Source: Acidobacteriota bacterium
GTDB taxonomy: Bacteria; Acidobacteriota; Terriglobia; 20CM-2-55-15
Assembly: GCA_022821145.1 (NCBI GenBank)
Contig: JAJEEE010000081.1
Span: 62,001-126,000 of the forward strand
Length of the DNA: 64,000 nt
Reading direction: 5' to 3'
A program made the translations under genes and the position numbers. Positions 45,161 through 56,323 of the stretch are shown piece after piece. How positions within the stretch are numbered: position 1 is the first letter of the stretch; each line of letters begins with the position of its first letter. The notes under the pieces were generated by a model. The model was not told the origin of the DNA and did no database searches. It saw only the letters and a list, made by a program, of their open reading frames with translations.

Positions 45161-46275
45161 GACATGTTGTACAGGAAACTGAACTGCAGCACGAGGTTGT
45201 TCCCGTCGAAGTCATCGGGAATGGGAGGAAACGGATTGGAGATGCGAATGGCTCCGATCGCGGCCACGTCCAGCGGCTCGCGTCCCGAGCCGGCCTCGAT
45301 CCGCTCGTTGACCACGCGCCCGTCCTCCAGGATCGTGAAAATGATCACCACGCGCCCGCGGATTTGGGGGAGACGCGCCACTTCCGGAATCAACGAATAC
45401 CAGTTCACGCGGACCCGGTTGATTACCTGGTTCATGTACGGACCGAAGTCGTACCCGCGCGTCTCGGAGAGAATCAGGGGCTCCGTCTGCGCGAAATCGG
45501 GCACGACGTCGCCGTCGCTGCCGGATCCCGAAGCGCGGCCGGAGCTGAAATCCCGGCGGGCTTCCGCGACGGTCTCGTCGATGATGATGTTGGCCCTCCG
45601 TCGCAGGTCGGGCAGCAGAAGCGCATCGGGATCGTCGTTCGGTTCCGATCCGAACTCGGGCGCATCCTCGGGCGGAGCGGGCGCATCGACGGCTTCCCGA
45701 GCCTCCTGGGGCGCGGCGTCGTCGGATGCGTCACCCCCGTCGCCGTCATCGCCTTCCGGGCCGTCCGGCGGCGCTCCGGCCGGCGGCTCCAGCGCGATCC
45801 GGGGCGGAGAATCCTCCCCCTCGGGAGGACTCGGCGGAGCGTCCGGCCGCGCGCCCTCCTCGATGAGGTCGTCCGGACCGATGATGGAAGGCGGCGGCGT
45901 CTCCTCCTCCGCGGTCTCCGGTTCCGGCGCCGCCTCGGGAGGCGGGGGCGGTTCCGGAGGAGGCGGCGGCGGCGCGGCCTCGGGCGCGGGCAACGGCAGA
46001 ACCGGCTCGATCCCGGCCACGGCCGGCGGCTCGGGTACCGGAACGGGCTCGGGCGGGGCGACCAGCTCGGGCGGCAGGATCAACGGGGTCACCTCGAAGA
46101 CTTCGCGTTCGAAGTCCTGGCCGGAAATGTGGATGACCCGTCGCGCAGCTGTCGGCAAGAACCCGGGGCTGACCCAGACGACGACCATCAGGAGCAGGTG
46201 CAGGCCGACGGAAAAAGCCAGACTCCGGGATCGGCGGCCGCCGGATTCCAGTGTCGCGTCGCGTTCGAAGATCAT
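45157..46275 (-). CDS. TonB-family energy transducer
   Basis: The protein (about 372 residues from the ATG at 46275; a TTG at 46296 is an alternative) has one N-terminal membrane helix (SLAFSVGLHLLLMVVVW), a very long Pro/Glu-rich spacer (about 75-215) and a C-terminal TonB domain (IRGRVVIIFTILEDGRVVNERIEAGSG, ISNPFPPIPDDF). TonB carries proton-motive force to outer-membrane receptors. No ExbB or ExbD genes are next to it. Confidence 0.88.
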   Translation of the reverse strand: MIFERDATLESGGRRSRSLAFSVGLHLLLMVVVWVSPGFLPTAARRVIHISGQDFEREVFEVTPLILPPELVAPPEPVPVPEPPAVAGIEPVLPLPAPEAAPPPPPPEPPPPPEAAPEPETAEEETPPPSIIGPDDLIEEGARPDAPPSPPEGEDSPPRIALEPPAGAPPDGPEGDDGDGGDASDDAAPQEAREAVDAPAPPEDAPEFGSEPNDDPDALLLPDLRRRANIIIDETVAEARRDFSSGRASGSGSDGDVVPDFAQTEPLILSETRGYDFGPYMNQVINRVRVNWYSLIPEVARLPQIRGRVVIIFTILEDGRVVNERIEAGSGREPLDVAAIGAIRISNPFPPIPDDFDGNNLVLQFSFLYNMS

Positions 46276-46348
46276 CCTCGATGGAAAGTTTACCAAGAGC
46301 TCGTAACCGGGCAGGCACGCTTTTTTGGACCCGCCTGGATCCGCGATT

Positions 46349-47284
46349 TCAACCGGTCCCGGTACGCCGCCGCCGGTGACGTTCGATTTCGTCGTTCACG
46401 GCGAGCCCGACCTCGAGCGCCCGCAGGCCGGCCGCTCCGTCCACGCGCGGCGCCGACCGCGTCCTCACCGACTCGATGAAGCACTCCAGCTCGACCCGCA
46501 ACGGCTCGCGGACGGGCGGATCGAGCGTCTCCTTGTGAAGCCGCCCGCCCCTCAACGACAGGCAATAGCCGGACTGGGCGGCGTAGTCGATCGAGACGTA
46601 GTCATGGGGCTGGAAGAACCGCAGCCGGCGGACCGGCTCCGTGCTGACGCGGCTGGCCGTCATGTTCGCGACGCAACCGTTCGCGAACTCGATCCGCACG
46701 TTGGCGATGTCCGCCTTGTTGGAAAGCACAGGGACGCCCGCCGCCCGGATCTCGTATACGCCCGCGTCGACGAGGCTCATGACGACGTCGATGTCGTGGA
46801 TCATCAGGTCCAGCACCACGTCGACGTCGAGGCTGCGCATCGAGAACGTGCTCATCCGGTGAACCTCGAAGAACTGGGGCCGGGTCGCCACGCGGGCCGC
46901 CGCTTCGACGATCGGGTTGTAGCGCTCGACGTGGCCGACCTGAAGGATCCGTCCGCCCGCCTCGGCCGCGGCGACCATCGACCGCGCGTCCTCGATGGTG
47001 GCGGCGATGGGCTTCTCGACGAGCACGTCGATGCCGCCGTCCAGGCACGCCCGGCCGATCTCGGCGTGCCCCGAGGTCGGCGCGGCCAAACTGACCGCGT
47101 CCACCCGGTCGAAGAACCGCCGGAAATCGGTGAACGCCTCGCAGCCGTGCGCCTGGCCCGTGTCGCGGGCCCGCTCGGCGACGACGTCGGCGACGCCGAC
47201 CAGCTCGACGCCCTCCAACTCGGAATAGATGCGCGCGTGGTGTCTCCCCAGCGCGCCCGCTCCGATGACGCCGACGCGGGTCAT
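46349..47284 (-). CDS. Gfo/Idh/MocA-family oxidoreductase of the lipid A cluster
   Basis: The 311-residue NAD(P)-dependent protein has the Rossmann motif VGVIGAGALGRHHARIYSE and the catalytic-site segment VEKPIAATIEDA. A homologous oxidoreductase lies after lpxA or lpxI in many Gram-negatives, suggesting a sugar or lipid A precursor substrate such as a UDP-GlcNAc derivative (context inference). It overlaps lpxI by four bases. Confidence 0.88.
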   Translation of the reverse strand: MTRVGVIGAGALGRHHARIYSELEGVELVGVADVVAERARDTGQAHGCEAFTDFRRFFDRVDAVSLAAPTSGHAEIGRACLDGGIDVLVEKPIAATIEDARSMVAAAEAGGRILQVGHVERYNPIVEAAARVATRPQFFEVHRMSTFSMRSLDVDVVLDLMIHDIDVVMSLVDAGVYEIRAAGVPVLSNKADIANVRIEFANGCVANMTASRVSTEPVRRLRFFQPHDYVSIDYAAQSGYCLSLRGGRLHKETLDPPVREPLRVELECFIESVRTRSAPRVDGAAGLRALEVGLAVNDEIERHRRRRTGTG

Positions 47285-48108
47285 CGTCGCGTCTCTTCCA
47301 TCGCCACGATCGCTATCTCGTGCTCGTCGGCCATCCGGATCGACGCGTCCCGATCGATCATCAGCGTCTTGCCGGCCTCGATGGCCAGGGCGCGCGCATT
47401 GCAGTCGACCATGGTACGGATGGTGTCCGGCCCGACGACCGGCACGTCGAAACGGACGTCCTGGCCGGGCTTCGCCAACTTCACCAGGGTCAGGGGCCGG
47501 CCGTTCACCAGCGTCGCGGCGCGCCTCAACGCGGCGTCGGTGCCTTCCATGGCTTCCAGCGCCACGCAGGCGCCATCGCTGACGACGACCGACTGTCCCA
47601 GGTCGAGCCTTCCAAGCTCGCGCGCGATGCGGCGGCCGTACTCGATGTCCCGCGACTCCGCGTCCGTCGCGCCGCGCGACGTTAGAACGCCCGGCGCGGG
47701 CAGCAACGGTTGGAGAAAGGACGTGGAATCGACCAGTTGAATGCCGGCGTCTTCCAGGACGCGGGCGACGCCGCCGATGAGAGCGTCCGTGGACTTGGTC
47801 GGAAGCGACGCCAGCATCCGGATCATCGTCAGGTCGGGAACGATCCCGCTGAAGATCCGATGGTGCTTGACCTGGCCGGCCATCACGGCCCGGTCGACGC
47901 CCTCGGCCCGGAACGTCCGGACGAGCTTGCCCAGTTGGCCGAGCGAAAGCCAGTGCACGGTCTCGGCTTCGCGTTCGATTTCGGGTGAGGTCTCCTGCTT
48001 GATGGCCGCGACGACCATGTCGACGCCCTGGCTGCGGGCGGCCTGCAGCACGAGAAACGGGAAACGGCCGTTCCCGGCGATGAGTCCGTACCTACTTGTG
48101 GACGCCAC
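47281..48108 (-). CDS. lpxI: UDP-2,3-diacylglucosamine pyrophosphatase LpxI
   Basis: The 275-residue enzyme makes lipid X in lipid A synthesis, replacing LpxH. It opens RYGLIAGNGRFPFLVLQAARSQG and has AGQVKHHRIF, GQSVVVSDGACVALEAMEGTD and KPGQDVRFDVPVVGPDT, all LpxI signatures. The GTG at 48108 lies inside the end of lpxA (17-base overlap); the longer upstream frame is a shadow. Confidence 0.95.
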   Translation of the reverse strand: MASTSRYGLIAGNGRFPFLVLQAARSQGVDMVVAAIKQETSPEIEREAETVHWLSLGQLGKLVRTFRAEGVDRAVMAGQVKHHRIFSGIVPDLTMIRMLASLPTKSTDALIGGVARVLEDAGIQLVDSTSFLQPLLPAPGVLTSRGATDAESRDIEYGRRIARELGRLDLGQSVVVSDGACVALEAMEGTDAALRRAATLVNGRPLTLVKLAKPGQDVRFDVPVVGPDTIRTMVDCNARALAIEAGKTLMIDRDASIRMADEHEIAIVAMEETRR

Positions 48109-48880
48109 GGGAAGAGCTCTCGATGAACTCGACGATGACCCCGGCCTCGGGACCCTCGACCTGCTCGCGAATAGCCGCGACCGCTTGCGACGTGTTGAGC
48201 CGGGAGCGTTGCAGCAGACGGAACGCGCGCTCGATCCTGGCCAACTGCTCCGCGTCGAAACCACGCCGCTGGAGCCCCAGGGTATTCACGCCGTACGCAT
48301 GCGTGTCGCGCCGGGCGACGGTCTTGGAATACGGCAGCACGTCCTTGGTGACGACCGTGAACCCGCCGACCCATCCGTGGACGCCGACCCTGCAGAACTG
48401 GTGCACCGCGCTGAAGGCGCCGATCGTTCCGTAGTCCTCGACCACGACGTGGCCGCTGAGCGTGGCCGCGTTGGCCATCATGACGTGGGACCCGAGAACG
48501 CAGTCATGGGCCACGTGCGCGTTGACCATGAAATAGCAGCGGTCGCCGATCCGGGTGACGCCGCCCCCGCCGGCGGTGCCTCGATTGACGTTCACGTACT
48601 CGCGGAAGACGTTGTGATCGCCGATCTCGAGCCGGGCCTCTTCGCCGGCGAACTTCAGGTCCTGGGCCTGGCTCCCGATCGAGCAGAACGGGTAGAAGCG
48701 GTTGCCGGCGCCGATCGTCGCCGGCCCCTCGACGACGACGTGCGAATCGAAGCGGCAGCCCGGGCCCACGCGCACGCCGGGACCGATCGTCGCATACGGG
48801 CCCACGGACACGTCGGCCGCCAGGTCGGCCTCGGGACTGATGATCGCCGTGGGATGACGAGCCGGGCGGATGGCGGCCAT
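48092..48880 (-). CDS. lpxA: UDP-N-acetylglucosamine acyltransferase LpxA
   Basis: The 262-residue enzyme starts lipid A synthesis by moving a 3-hydroxyacyl chain from ACP. It is a left-handed beta helix of hexapeptide repeats (SPEADLAADVSVGPYATIGPG) with VNAHVAHDCVLGSHVMMANAATLSGH holding the catalytic His. The ATG overlaps the fabZ stop by one base. A normal C-terminal helical domain is present. Confidence 0.97.
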   Translation of the reverse strand: MAAIRPARHPTAIISPEADLAADVSVGPYATIGPGVRVGPGCRFDSHVVVEGPATIGAGNRFYPFCSIGSQAQDLKFAGEEARLEIGDHNVFREYVNVNRGTAGGGGVTRIGDRCYFMVNAHVAHDCVLGSHVMMANAATLSGHVVVEDYGTIGAFSAVHQFCRVGVHGWVGGFTVVTKDVLPYSKTVARRDTHAYGVNTLGLQRRGFDAEQLARIERAFRLLQRSRLNTSQAVAAIREQVEGPEAGVIVEFIESSSRGVHK

Positions 48881-49317
48881 CACTCGCGCGGGACGATCGA
48901 GGACAGCAGCGTCGCTTCCGCCGCCAGGTCCTCGCCGACCCAGACTTCCCCCCGCATCTTCCACAACTGCGCCCGGCGGCGCAGCAGGTGGGCCACGATG
49001 CGCAACTGGTCGCCCGGTACGATCGGCCGGCGGAACCGGGCCGATTCGATCCCCGTGAAATAGACCAGCGTCCTTTCCGGCTCGGGGGTCTCCATCAGAC
49101 CGAGAATCGCTCCCGCCTGGGCCATGCACTCGATCGTCAGGACGCCCGGCATCACGGGAACATCCGGGAAATGACCGGAGAAGAAGTGCTCGTTGATCGA
49201 GACGTTCTTCACGGCCACGAGCCGCTTCGCGCGCTCGACCTCGACCACGCGGTCCAGCATCAGGAACGGGTAGCGGTGCGGAAGGAGCCGCATGATCTCG
49301 GCGATTCGAAGTTCCAC
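48880..49317 (-). CDS. fabZ: 3-hydroxyacyl-ACP dehydratase FabZ
   Basis: The 145-residue hot-dog enzyme dehydrates hydroxyacyl-ACP in fatty-acid synthesis. The motif LLPHRYPFLMLDRV and the active-site segment HFPDVPVMPGVLTIECMAQ (catalytic His and Glu) are intact. It lies between skp and lpxA, sharing the hydroxyacyl-ACP pool with LpxA, as in many Gram-negatives. Confidence 0.98.
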   Translation of the reverse strand: MELRIAEIMRLLPHRYPFLMLDRVVEVERAKRLVAVKNVSINEHFFSGHFPDVPVMPGVLTIECMAQAGAILGLMETPEPERTLVYFTGIESARFRRPIVPGDQLRIVAHLLRRRAQLWKMRGEVWVGEDLAAEATLLSSIVPRE

Positions 49318-49386
49318 GAGGCCTCCCCCCGGCCGGGCGGCGCGACCCGCGCGGCCGACGCTACGACGATGCCTGACGATTGTCGA

Positions 49387-49944
49387 TTAGGGTTCGGGTT
49401 GCGCCGGCGCTTCGGTTTCGACGGGCGCCTCTGCGGCCGACGCCTCGTTCATGCGCCGAACGATTTCCGCCGTGATGTTCGTGGACTCGGACGCGTAGAC
49501 GATCCCGGCCGTGGCGTCCAGGATCAGGTCGAAGCCCGCTTCCTCGGCGTAGGCGAGAACGATTTCCCGGACCTTCTCGCTGACCGGTTGGAGCGATCGG
49601 GTCTGGACGAGCTGAATCTCCAGGTCCGCGTCCTCGGCCGCGCGGTTGATCTGCGTCTGGAGCCGGGTGATTTCGGCCTCCAGCTCCGCCAGGGCCGTCG
49701 CCGACAGGGCGCGCTGCTGCGTTTCGTAACGTGTCTGGGCGGCGGCCAGTTCGGCCTGGAGATCGCCCAGGTTCGCCTCGAGTTCCGTCGCCCGCGCTTC
49801 GATCGCCGTTTGCGCCTCGAGGCCGTCGTTGCTGTTCAACGCGGCTCCCTGGAAGTCGATCACCGCGATTCGCGTTCCCGTCTGCGCCGCCGCGGCCAAG
49901 GGCAGCAAAACCAGCGCCAACAGGGCCCGCCTCAAATTGGTCAT
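49387..49944 (-). CDS. skp: Periplasmic chaperone Skp/OmpH
   Basis: The 185-residue protein has a signal peptide (MTNLRRALLALVLLPLAAAA), a first strand RIAVIDFQGAALNS, a long coiled coil (LEANLGDLQAELAAAQTRYE) and the closing DLILDATAGIVYAS, the Skp layout. It holds unfolded outer-membrane proteins for the Bam complex. It follows bamA by 17 bases. The Pro/Ala/Glu tail is a lineage-specific addition. Confidence 0.93.
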   Translation of the reverse strand: MTNLRRALLALVLLPLAAAAQTGTRIAVIDFQGAALNSNDGLEAQTAIEARATELEANLGDLQAELAAAQTRYETQQRALSATALAELEAEITRLQTQINRAAEDADLEIQLVQTRSLQPVSEKVREIVLAYAEEAGFDLILDATAGIVYASESTNITAEIVRRMNEASAAEAPVETEAPAQPEP

Positions 49945-49960
49945 TGTCTCTCCCGCGAAA

Positions 49961-52615
49961 CTAGAATGTCCGTCCCACCGAAAACTTGAACCCGTGTTTC
50001 TCTTCCCGGAACAGGAAGCTCTGACCCGATGCCGGTCCGGTGAACGTGGTGTCGATCCGGTGCGGGTTGTAATGCCAGATCAAACGGAACGGCGCCTGAA
50101 TGACCGGCAACTGGACCTGGAACTCGACCCCGGTGCTGGACCGGAAGCCGGAGTTCGTGCCAGCCAGGAAGTTTACACCTTCCTCGACCAGGGCGCCATC
50201 CCGATCCAGGACGGTGCGGGTCAGCTGGCCGCGGTTGAAGGCCCACGAGTTCCCTATGTCGAAGAACGGGGCGAGCGTCAGGATGTCGTCCATGATGGGG
50301 ATGCGGTACTCCAGATTCACCACCGCGCTGGTATCGCCGCCGAGGTAGGCGATATCGTCGAAATAGACGGGCTGACCGATCAGCGGGTCCCGCTGCTCGC
50401 GCCGCACCCACGCGATCGGGCTGAGGGAACGGAACTCGAAGCCGCGGATGTCGAAGTCGCCGCCCATGAAGAAGCGCTGGTAGAACGGCACGCTCGTCCC
50501 GGCGAATCCCCGGATGTGGGCCACCTGCGCGCGGAAGGCCAGAACGTTGGGCAACCCGCCCAATCCCATGCCCATGGACCGGAAACGCTGGTATTCGATC
50601 ACGGGACGGAAGTAGTTGACGTTGCCCCCCAGGAAACCGCCGGTGAAGTCGAACGACGCCGAGAAGAGCTGCCCGGCCGTCGGACGGAAGCCGCTGTTCC
50701 GGGTATCGAAGGAATAGCGTGGAATGATCGAGCGCGTCCGGAAACGGTCGTCCAGGCTGGCGCCCGTCCGGAAGCTCGATTCGTTGGACTGCCGGACCGC
50801 GCTGAAGTAGGCCTCGGTGGCCTGATTCACGGCCGAGGTCTCGGAATTGTCGTACTGGAAACTGACCCCGAGCCGTTGGAACACGGCCAGGGGATAGCTG
50901 GTGTAGACGTTGAAGCCCCGCCGCGCCTGCTCGAAATTGAGCCTGTTGTTGAAGCCGAACTTGTCGGCGTCTTCGGGGTTGATCCCGAAGAAGTCCCGCG
51001 CCTGGTCGAACCGGTACTCGCTCTTGAAAACGGAGAACCCCGTGGAGATCGGCCGGTCGAACATGTAGGGCTCCGTGAAGCTGAACATGTAGTTCGACAT
51101 GTGGGTGCCGCCCTGCAGGGTGACGGCCAGGGTCTCGCCGAAGCCCAGGAAGTTGTTCGTGGAGTAGTCCACGCCGAGGAAGCTGCCTCCGATTCCGCTG
51201 ACGCCGCCGCTGAAACCCAGGCTGTTCCTTCCCCGTTCCTCGACGGTGAGCGTGATGTCGACCTCGGGCTCGGTCGCGCTCGGCTGGATGTCGGCCGACT
51301 CTTCCGAGATTTCCTCGAAATACCCCAGCTGGTTTAGGCGGAGCACGCTCATGTCCCACAGCTGCGAGTTGAAGACCTGCCCTTCCTGGAGCATGAGCTC
51401 GCGCCGGATCACCTTGTCGCGGGTGGTCGTGTTCCCCCGGAAATTGATCCGGTTGACGAAGAACTGCCGGTCCTCGTCGATGTCGATCGTCACGTGGACC
51501 AGGCGCTCCTGGTCGTCGTAATCCAGAAACGGGGACGGCGTGAAGTTGATGTAGCCGGAGTTGCCGTACAGCTCCCGCAGGTTCTCGAAACCGTCGCGCA
51601 GGAGCGACTCGTTGAAGAGCTCGCCCGGCACCAGACCCAGGAACGCCAGGATGCCCTCTTCGGCGAACACTTCCGCTCCGGTGACGTTGACGTCGCCCAA
51701 CCGGTACTGGTCGTTCTCTTCGACCGGAATCGTGACGTAAAAACGGTCGACTTCCTTCTTCCAGAACGGGATGGGGATCCCCCACGGAAACGCGGGCTTG
51801 ATGAACGGGAACGTCCGGTGGATCCGCTTGGGACGGAGCTCGATCGTCGGCTCCAGTATGTTGGCGCGCATGTAGCCGTTGTCGCCGTAGAACATGTCGA
51901 TCCGCGCGAGATCGTCGTTCATCTTCAGGGGATGGTACAGGTCGCGGCTCTGGAAGGCGGTGATCGGGCCGGTCTCCTTGATCAGCTCCATGGCCCCCTT
52001 GATGTCACCGTCGGAGAAGGCCTCGTTGCCCTCGATCTCGATGCTCTCGACCTTGATCTTCGGGCCCTCGTCGATCACGAATGCGATGCCGACGTTGCGC
52101 GGCGGTATCTCGTACTCGTCGACCTCGACGGTGGCGTTCTGCCGCCCCTGCTCGGCCAGCATGTCCAGGATGATGTTCCTTGCGCGGCGGATGCGCGCCG
52201 GATCGTAGGGCTGCTCGATGCTCAACCCGACGTTGCGGTCGCGAAAGCGCTCGAGAATGTCCGACTCGGTGATCGAGCTCATGCCCTCGTAGTCGATCTG
52301 CCGAATGTAGGGCTTTTCCTCGACGTTGACGATGAGGATGACGCCCTCGCCGCCGTCCTCGCGCTCGACCCGGATGTCGTCGAAGTACTCCAGGGAATAG
52401 AGAGCCCGGATGTCGCGGGCGACCACGGCCGGGTTCAGGAGCGAGCCCGGCCGGCTCTGCAGGTTGTAGCGAATGGCCTCGGACGGCACGCGGAGGTTAC
52501 CGCGGATGTCGATGGCCTCGATGATCGGCGGGACCGCCGATTCGGCCGTTTCGATCTCCTGGGGCAATGCGGCGCTGTTGAGGAGCAACGCCAGTGCAAC
52601 GGCAAACAGATGCAT
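49961..52615 (-). CDS. bamA: Outer-membrane assembly factor BamA
   Basis: The 884-residue beta-barrel insertase has a signal peptide (1-19), five POTRA-like domains (about 30-450; strands such as IEAIDIRGNLRVPSEAI and VNRINFRGNTTTRDKVIRRE) and a C-terminal barrel ending in Phe (FKFSVGRTF). The barrel loop GGDFDIRGF is the conserved loop-6 VRGF/Y-type motif. It heads the bamA-skp-fabZ-lpxA-lpxI-oxidoreductase run. Confidence 0.97.
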   Translation of the reverse strand: MHLFAVALALLLNSAALPQEIETAESAVPPIIEAIDIRGNLRVPSEAIRYNLQSRPGSLLNPAVVARDIRALYSLEYFDDIRVEREDGGEGVILIVNVEEKPYIRQIDYEGMSSITESDILERFRDRNVGLSIEQPYDPARIRRARNIILDMLAEQGRQNATVEVDEYEIPPRNVGIAFVIDEGPKIKVESIEIEGNEAFSDGDIKGAMELIKETGPITAFQSRDLYHPLKMNDDLARIDMFYGDNGYMRANILEPTIELRPKRIHRTFPFIKPAFPWGIPIPFWKKEVDRFYVTIPVEENDQYRLGDVNVTGAEVFAEEGILAFLGLVPGELFNESLLRDGFENLRELYGNSGYINFTPSPFLDYDDQERLVHVTIDIDEDRQFFVNRINFRGNTTTRDKVIRRELMLQEGQVFNSQLWDMSVLRLNQLGYFEEISEESADIQPSATEPEVDITLTVEERGRNSLGFSGGVSGIGGSFLGVDYSTNNFLGFGETLAVTLQGGTHMSNYMFSFTEPYMFDRPISTGFSVFKSEYRFDQARDFFGINPEDADKFGFNNRLNFEQARRGFNVYTSYPLAVFQRLGVSFQYDNSETSAVNQATEAYFSAVRQSNESSFRTGASLDDRFRTRSIIPRYSFDTRNSGFRPTAGQLFSASFDFTGGFLGGNVNYFRPVIEYQRFRSMGMGLGGLPNVLAFRAQVAHIRGFAGTSVPFYQRFFMGGDFDIRGFEFRSLSPIAWVRREQRDPLIGQPVYFDDIAYLGGDTSAVVNLEYRIPIMDDILTLAPFFDIGNSWAFNRGQLTRTVLDRDGALVEEGVNFLAGTNSGFRSSTGVEFQVQLPVIQAPFRLIWHYNPHRIDTTFTGPASGQSFLFREEKHGFKFSVGRTF

Positions 52616-52984
52616 CGTCTCCCTCCACTCGCCGCTTCCGGGCGGGTCTTCGCCAGAGCGGCATTGTACTACGGGCGGTCACCGGGGTCTATCGCCCGGC
52701 CGGCGGACGCGCCGGGGCTTCGCCGCCGGGTCCGCCGGCCTTCATCTGACTTAGACCTCGCGGCGGGCGATTGGTTGCGGAGGAATCCCGGGAAACGGGC
52801 CGTCCGTGACTTGCAGGGCTCGGCACCGCGGTCGATCGCCGCGAACCTGCACGACCCCCCGACAGTAGCCGCGGCGTTCCTCGCCGCGGCTGAACAACGA
52901 GCGGAGTGAGGCGTCAGTCCAAGAAAATGATCTCTACAGCGCACGCGGCCGGCGCGCAGCCGTCCGGGTCGTCGACGCGAACCG
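52616..52984. other. Gap between clpC and bamA with two hairpins
   Basis: No gene is seen. An 11-bp perfect stem (GGCCGGCGGAC, 52698-52708, with 52730-52740) and a second palindrome at 52868-52890 could both form strong hairpins, but neither has a T-tract. The bamA promoter is presumably at the left part. Confidence 0.5.
52868..52899 (+). repeat. REP-like palindromic element, copy A
   Basis: GCCGCGGCG-TTCCT-CGCCGCGGC (52868-52890) is a 9-bp perfect stem with a 5-base loop, followed by TGAACAACG. Bases 52880-52899 are identical to the minus strand of 25267-25286, 27 kb away. Both copies lie between genes. Confidence 0.55.
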
Positions 52985-55423
<2,439 letters not shown>

Positions 55424-55579
55424 GACTCGCTCTCGGTCCGAATCAAGTCTCCGAAGACTTCGATCGCGTGAACCTCCAGGGCGTCAACGGTCGTCCGCAC
55501 TCCTCCCTTTACAACCGACCTCCAGCATGGATTCCAATTCGAGTCTAATCGAACCCAAATTCCAGAACAATAGCCATTT

Positions 55580-55616
55580 GGACCGGAACGGCCGCCGGCC
55601 CCGGCCGGTACGGTCC
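55580..55616. repeat. GC-rich inverted repeat at the lolD end
   Basis: GGACCG (55580-55585) and CGGTCC (55611-55616) flank further complementary GGCCGG/CCGGCC blocks immediately after the lolD stop. No T-tract follows on the minus strand, so it is a weak terminator candidate at best. Confidence 0.35.
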
Positions 55617-56323
55617 TATGCGCGAGGGGCCCGGAGACGTCGCTGCTCGATCTTCCAGACCCGGGGGCAACGGCGCGCGATCTGCTCGTTGTGCGTCACG
55701 ATCACCGACGTCAGACGCCGTTCCTCGTGAAGGCCGCGAATCACCTCGAACACGTCCCGGCCCGTGTCCGAATCGAGATTCCCCGTCGGTTCGTCGGCCA
55801 GAAGCAGCTCCGCTTCCCCGACCAGGGCGCGCGCGATCGCCACGCGCTGCTGTTCGCCGCCGGAAAGCTCTCCGACACGGTGCTCGAGGCGGTTGGCGAG
55901 GCCGACGCGCTCGAGCAGGACCCGGGCGCGCTCGACGGCGGCGCGGCGCTCGACGCCCCCCACCATCAGCGGCATCGCCGCGTTCTCGGCGGCGGTGAAC
56001 TCGGGCAGCAGGTGGTGAAACTGGAACACGAAGCCCACGCGGCGGTTCCGATACGCGGCCAGTTGATCCGGACCGAGGCTGAAGATGTCCCGCCCATGGA
56101 AGAAAACCCGACCGGAGGTGGGCGTGTCCAGGCCGCCCAGCAAGTGGAGCAGCGTGCTCTTCCCGGCCCCGGACGGGCCGACGACGGCGATGAGATCCCC
56201 GGCCGCCGCCTCCAGGTTCAGGTCCTCGAAGACGACGATCGGAGCCAGCGGGCTCGGGTAGATTTTCGTCAGGTTGACGGCAGCCAACACCGGGTCGCCG
56301 GAAACCGGCGCGCCTTCACTCAT
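55616..56323 (-). CDS. lolD: Lipoprotein-releasing ABC ATPase LolD
   Basis: The 235-residue ATPase has Walker [18 protein letters not shown], signature [15 protein letters not shown], Walker [14 protein letters not shown] and the H-loop VTHN, the MacB/LolD subfamily pattern. With the membrane subunit encoded just upstream it extracts lipoproteins from the inner membrane for LolA. Start ATG 56323 overlaps the lolC end by 8 bases; the longer frame to 56452 lies inside lolC. Confidence 0.95.
   Translation of the reverse strand: MSEGAPVSGDPVLAAVNLTKIYPSPLAPIVVFEDLNLEAAAGDLIAVVGPSGAGKSTLLHLLGGLDTPTSGRVFFHGRDIFSLGPDQLAAYRNRRVGFVFQFHHLLPEFTAAENAAMPLMVGGVERRAAVERARVLLERVGLANRLEHRVGELSGGEQQRVAIARALVGEAELLLADEPTGNLDSDTGRDVFEVIRGLHEERRLTSVIVTHNEQIARRCPRVWKIEQRRLRAPRA

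Noticed and set aside
42456-45215. Single 919-codon frame as one miaA-containing fusion
   Set aside because: Its upstream two-thirds is spoIID in another frame; only the last 328 codons match MiaA.
55424-55615. CIRCE heat-shock element before clpC
   Set aside because: The TTAGCACTC-9-GAGTGCTAA pattern is absent; only weak short palindromes were seen.
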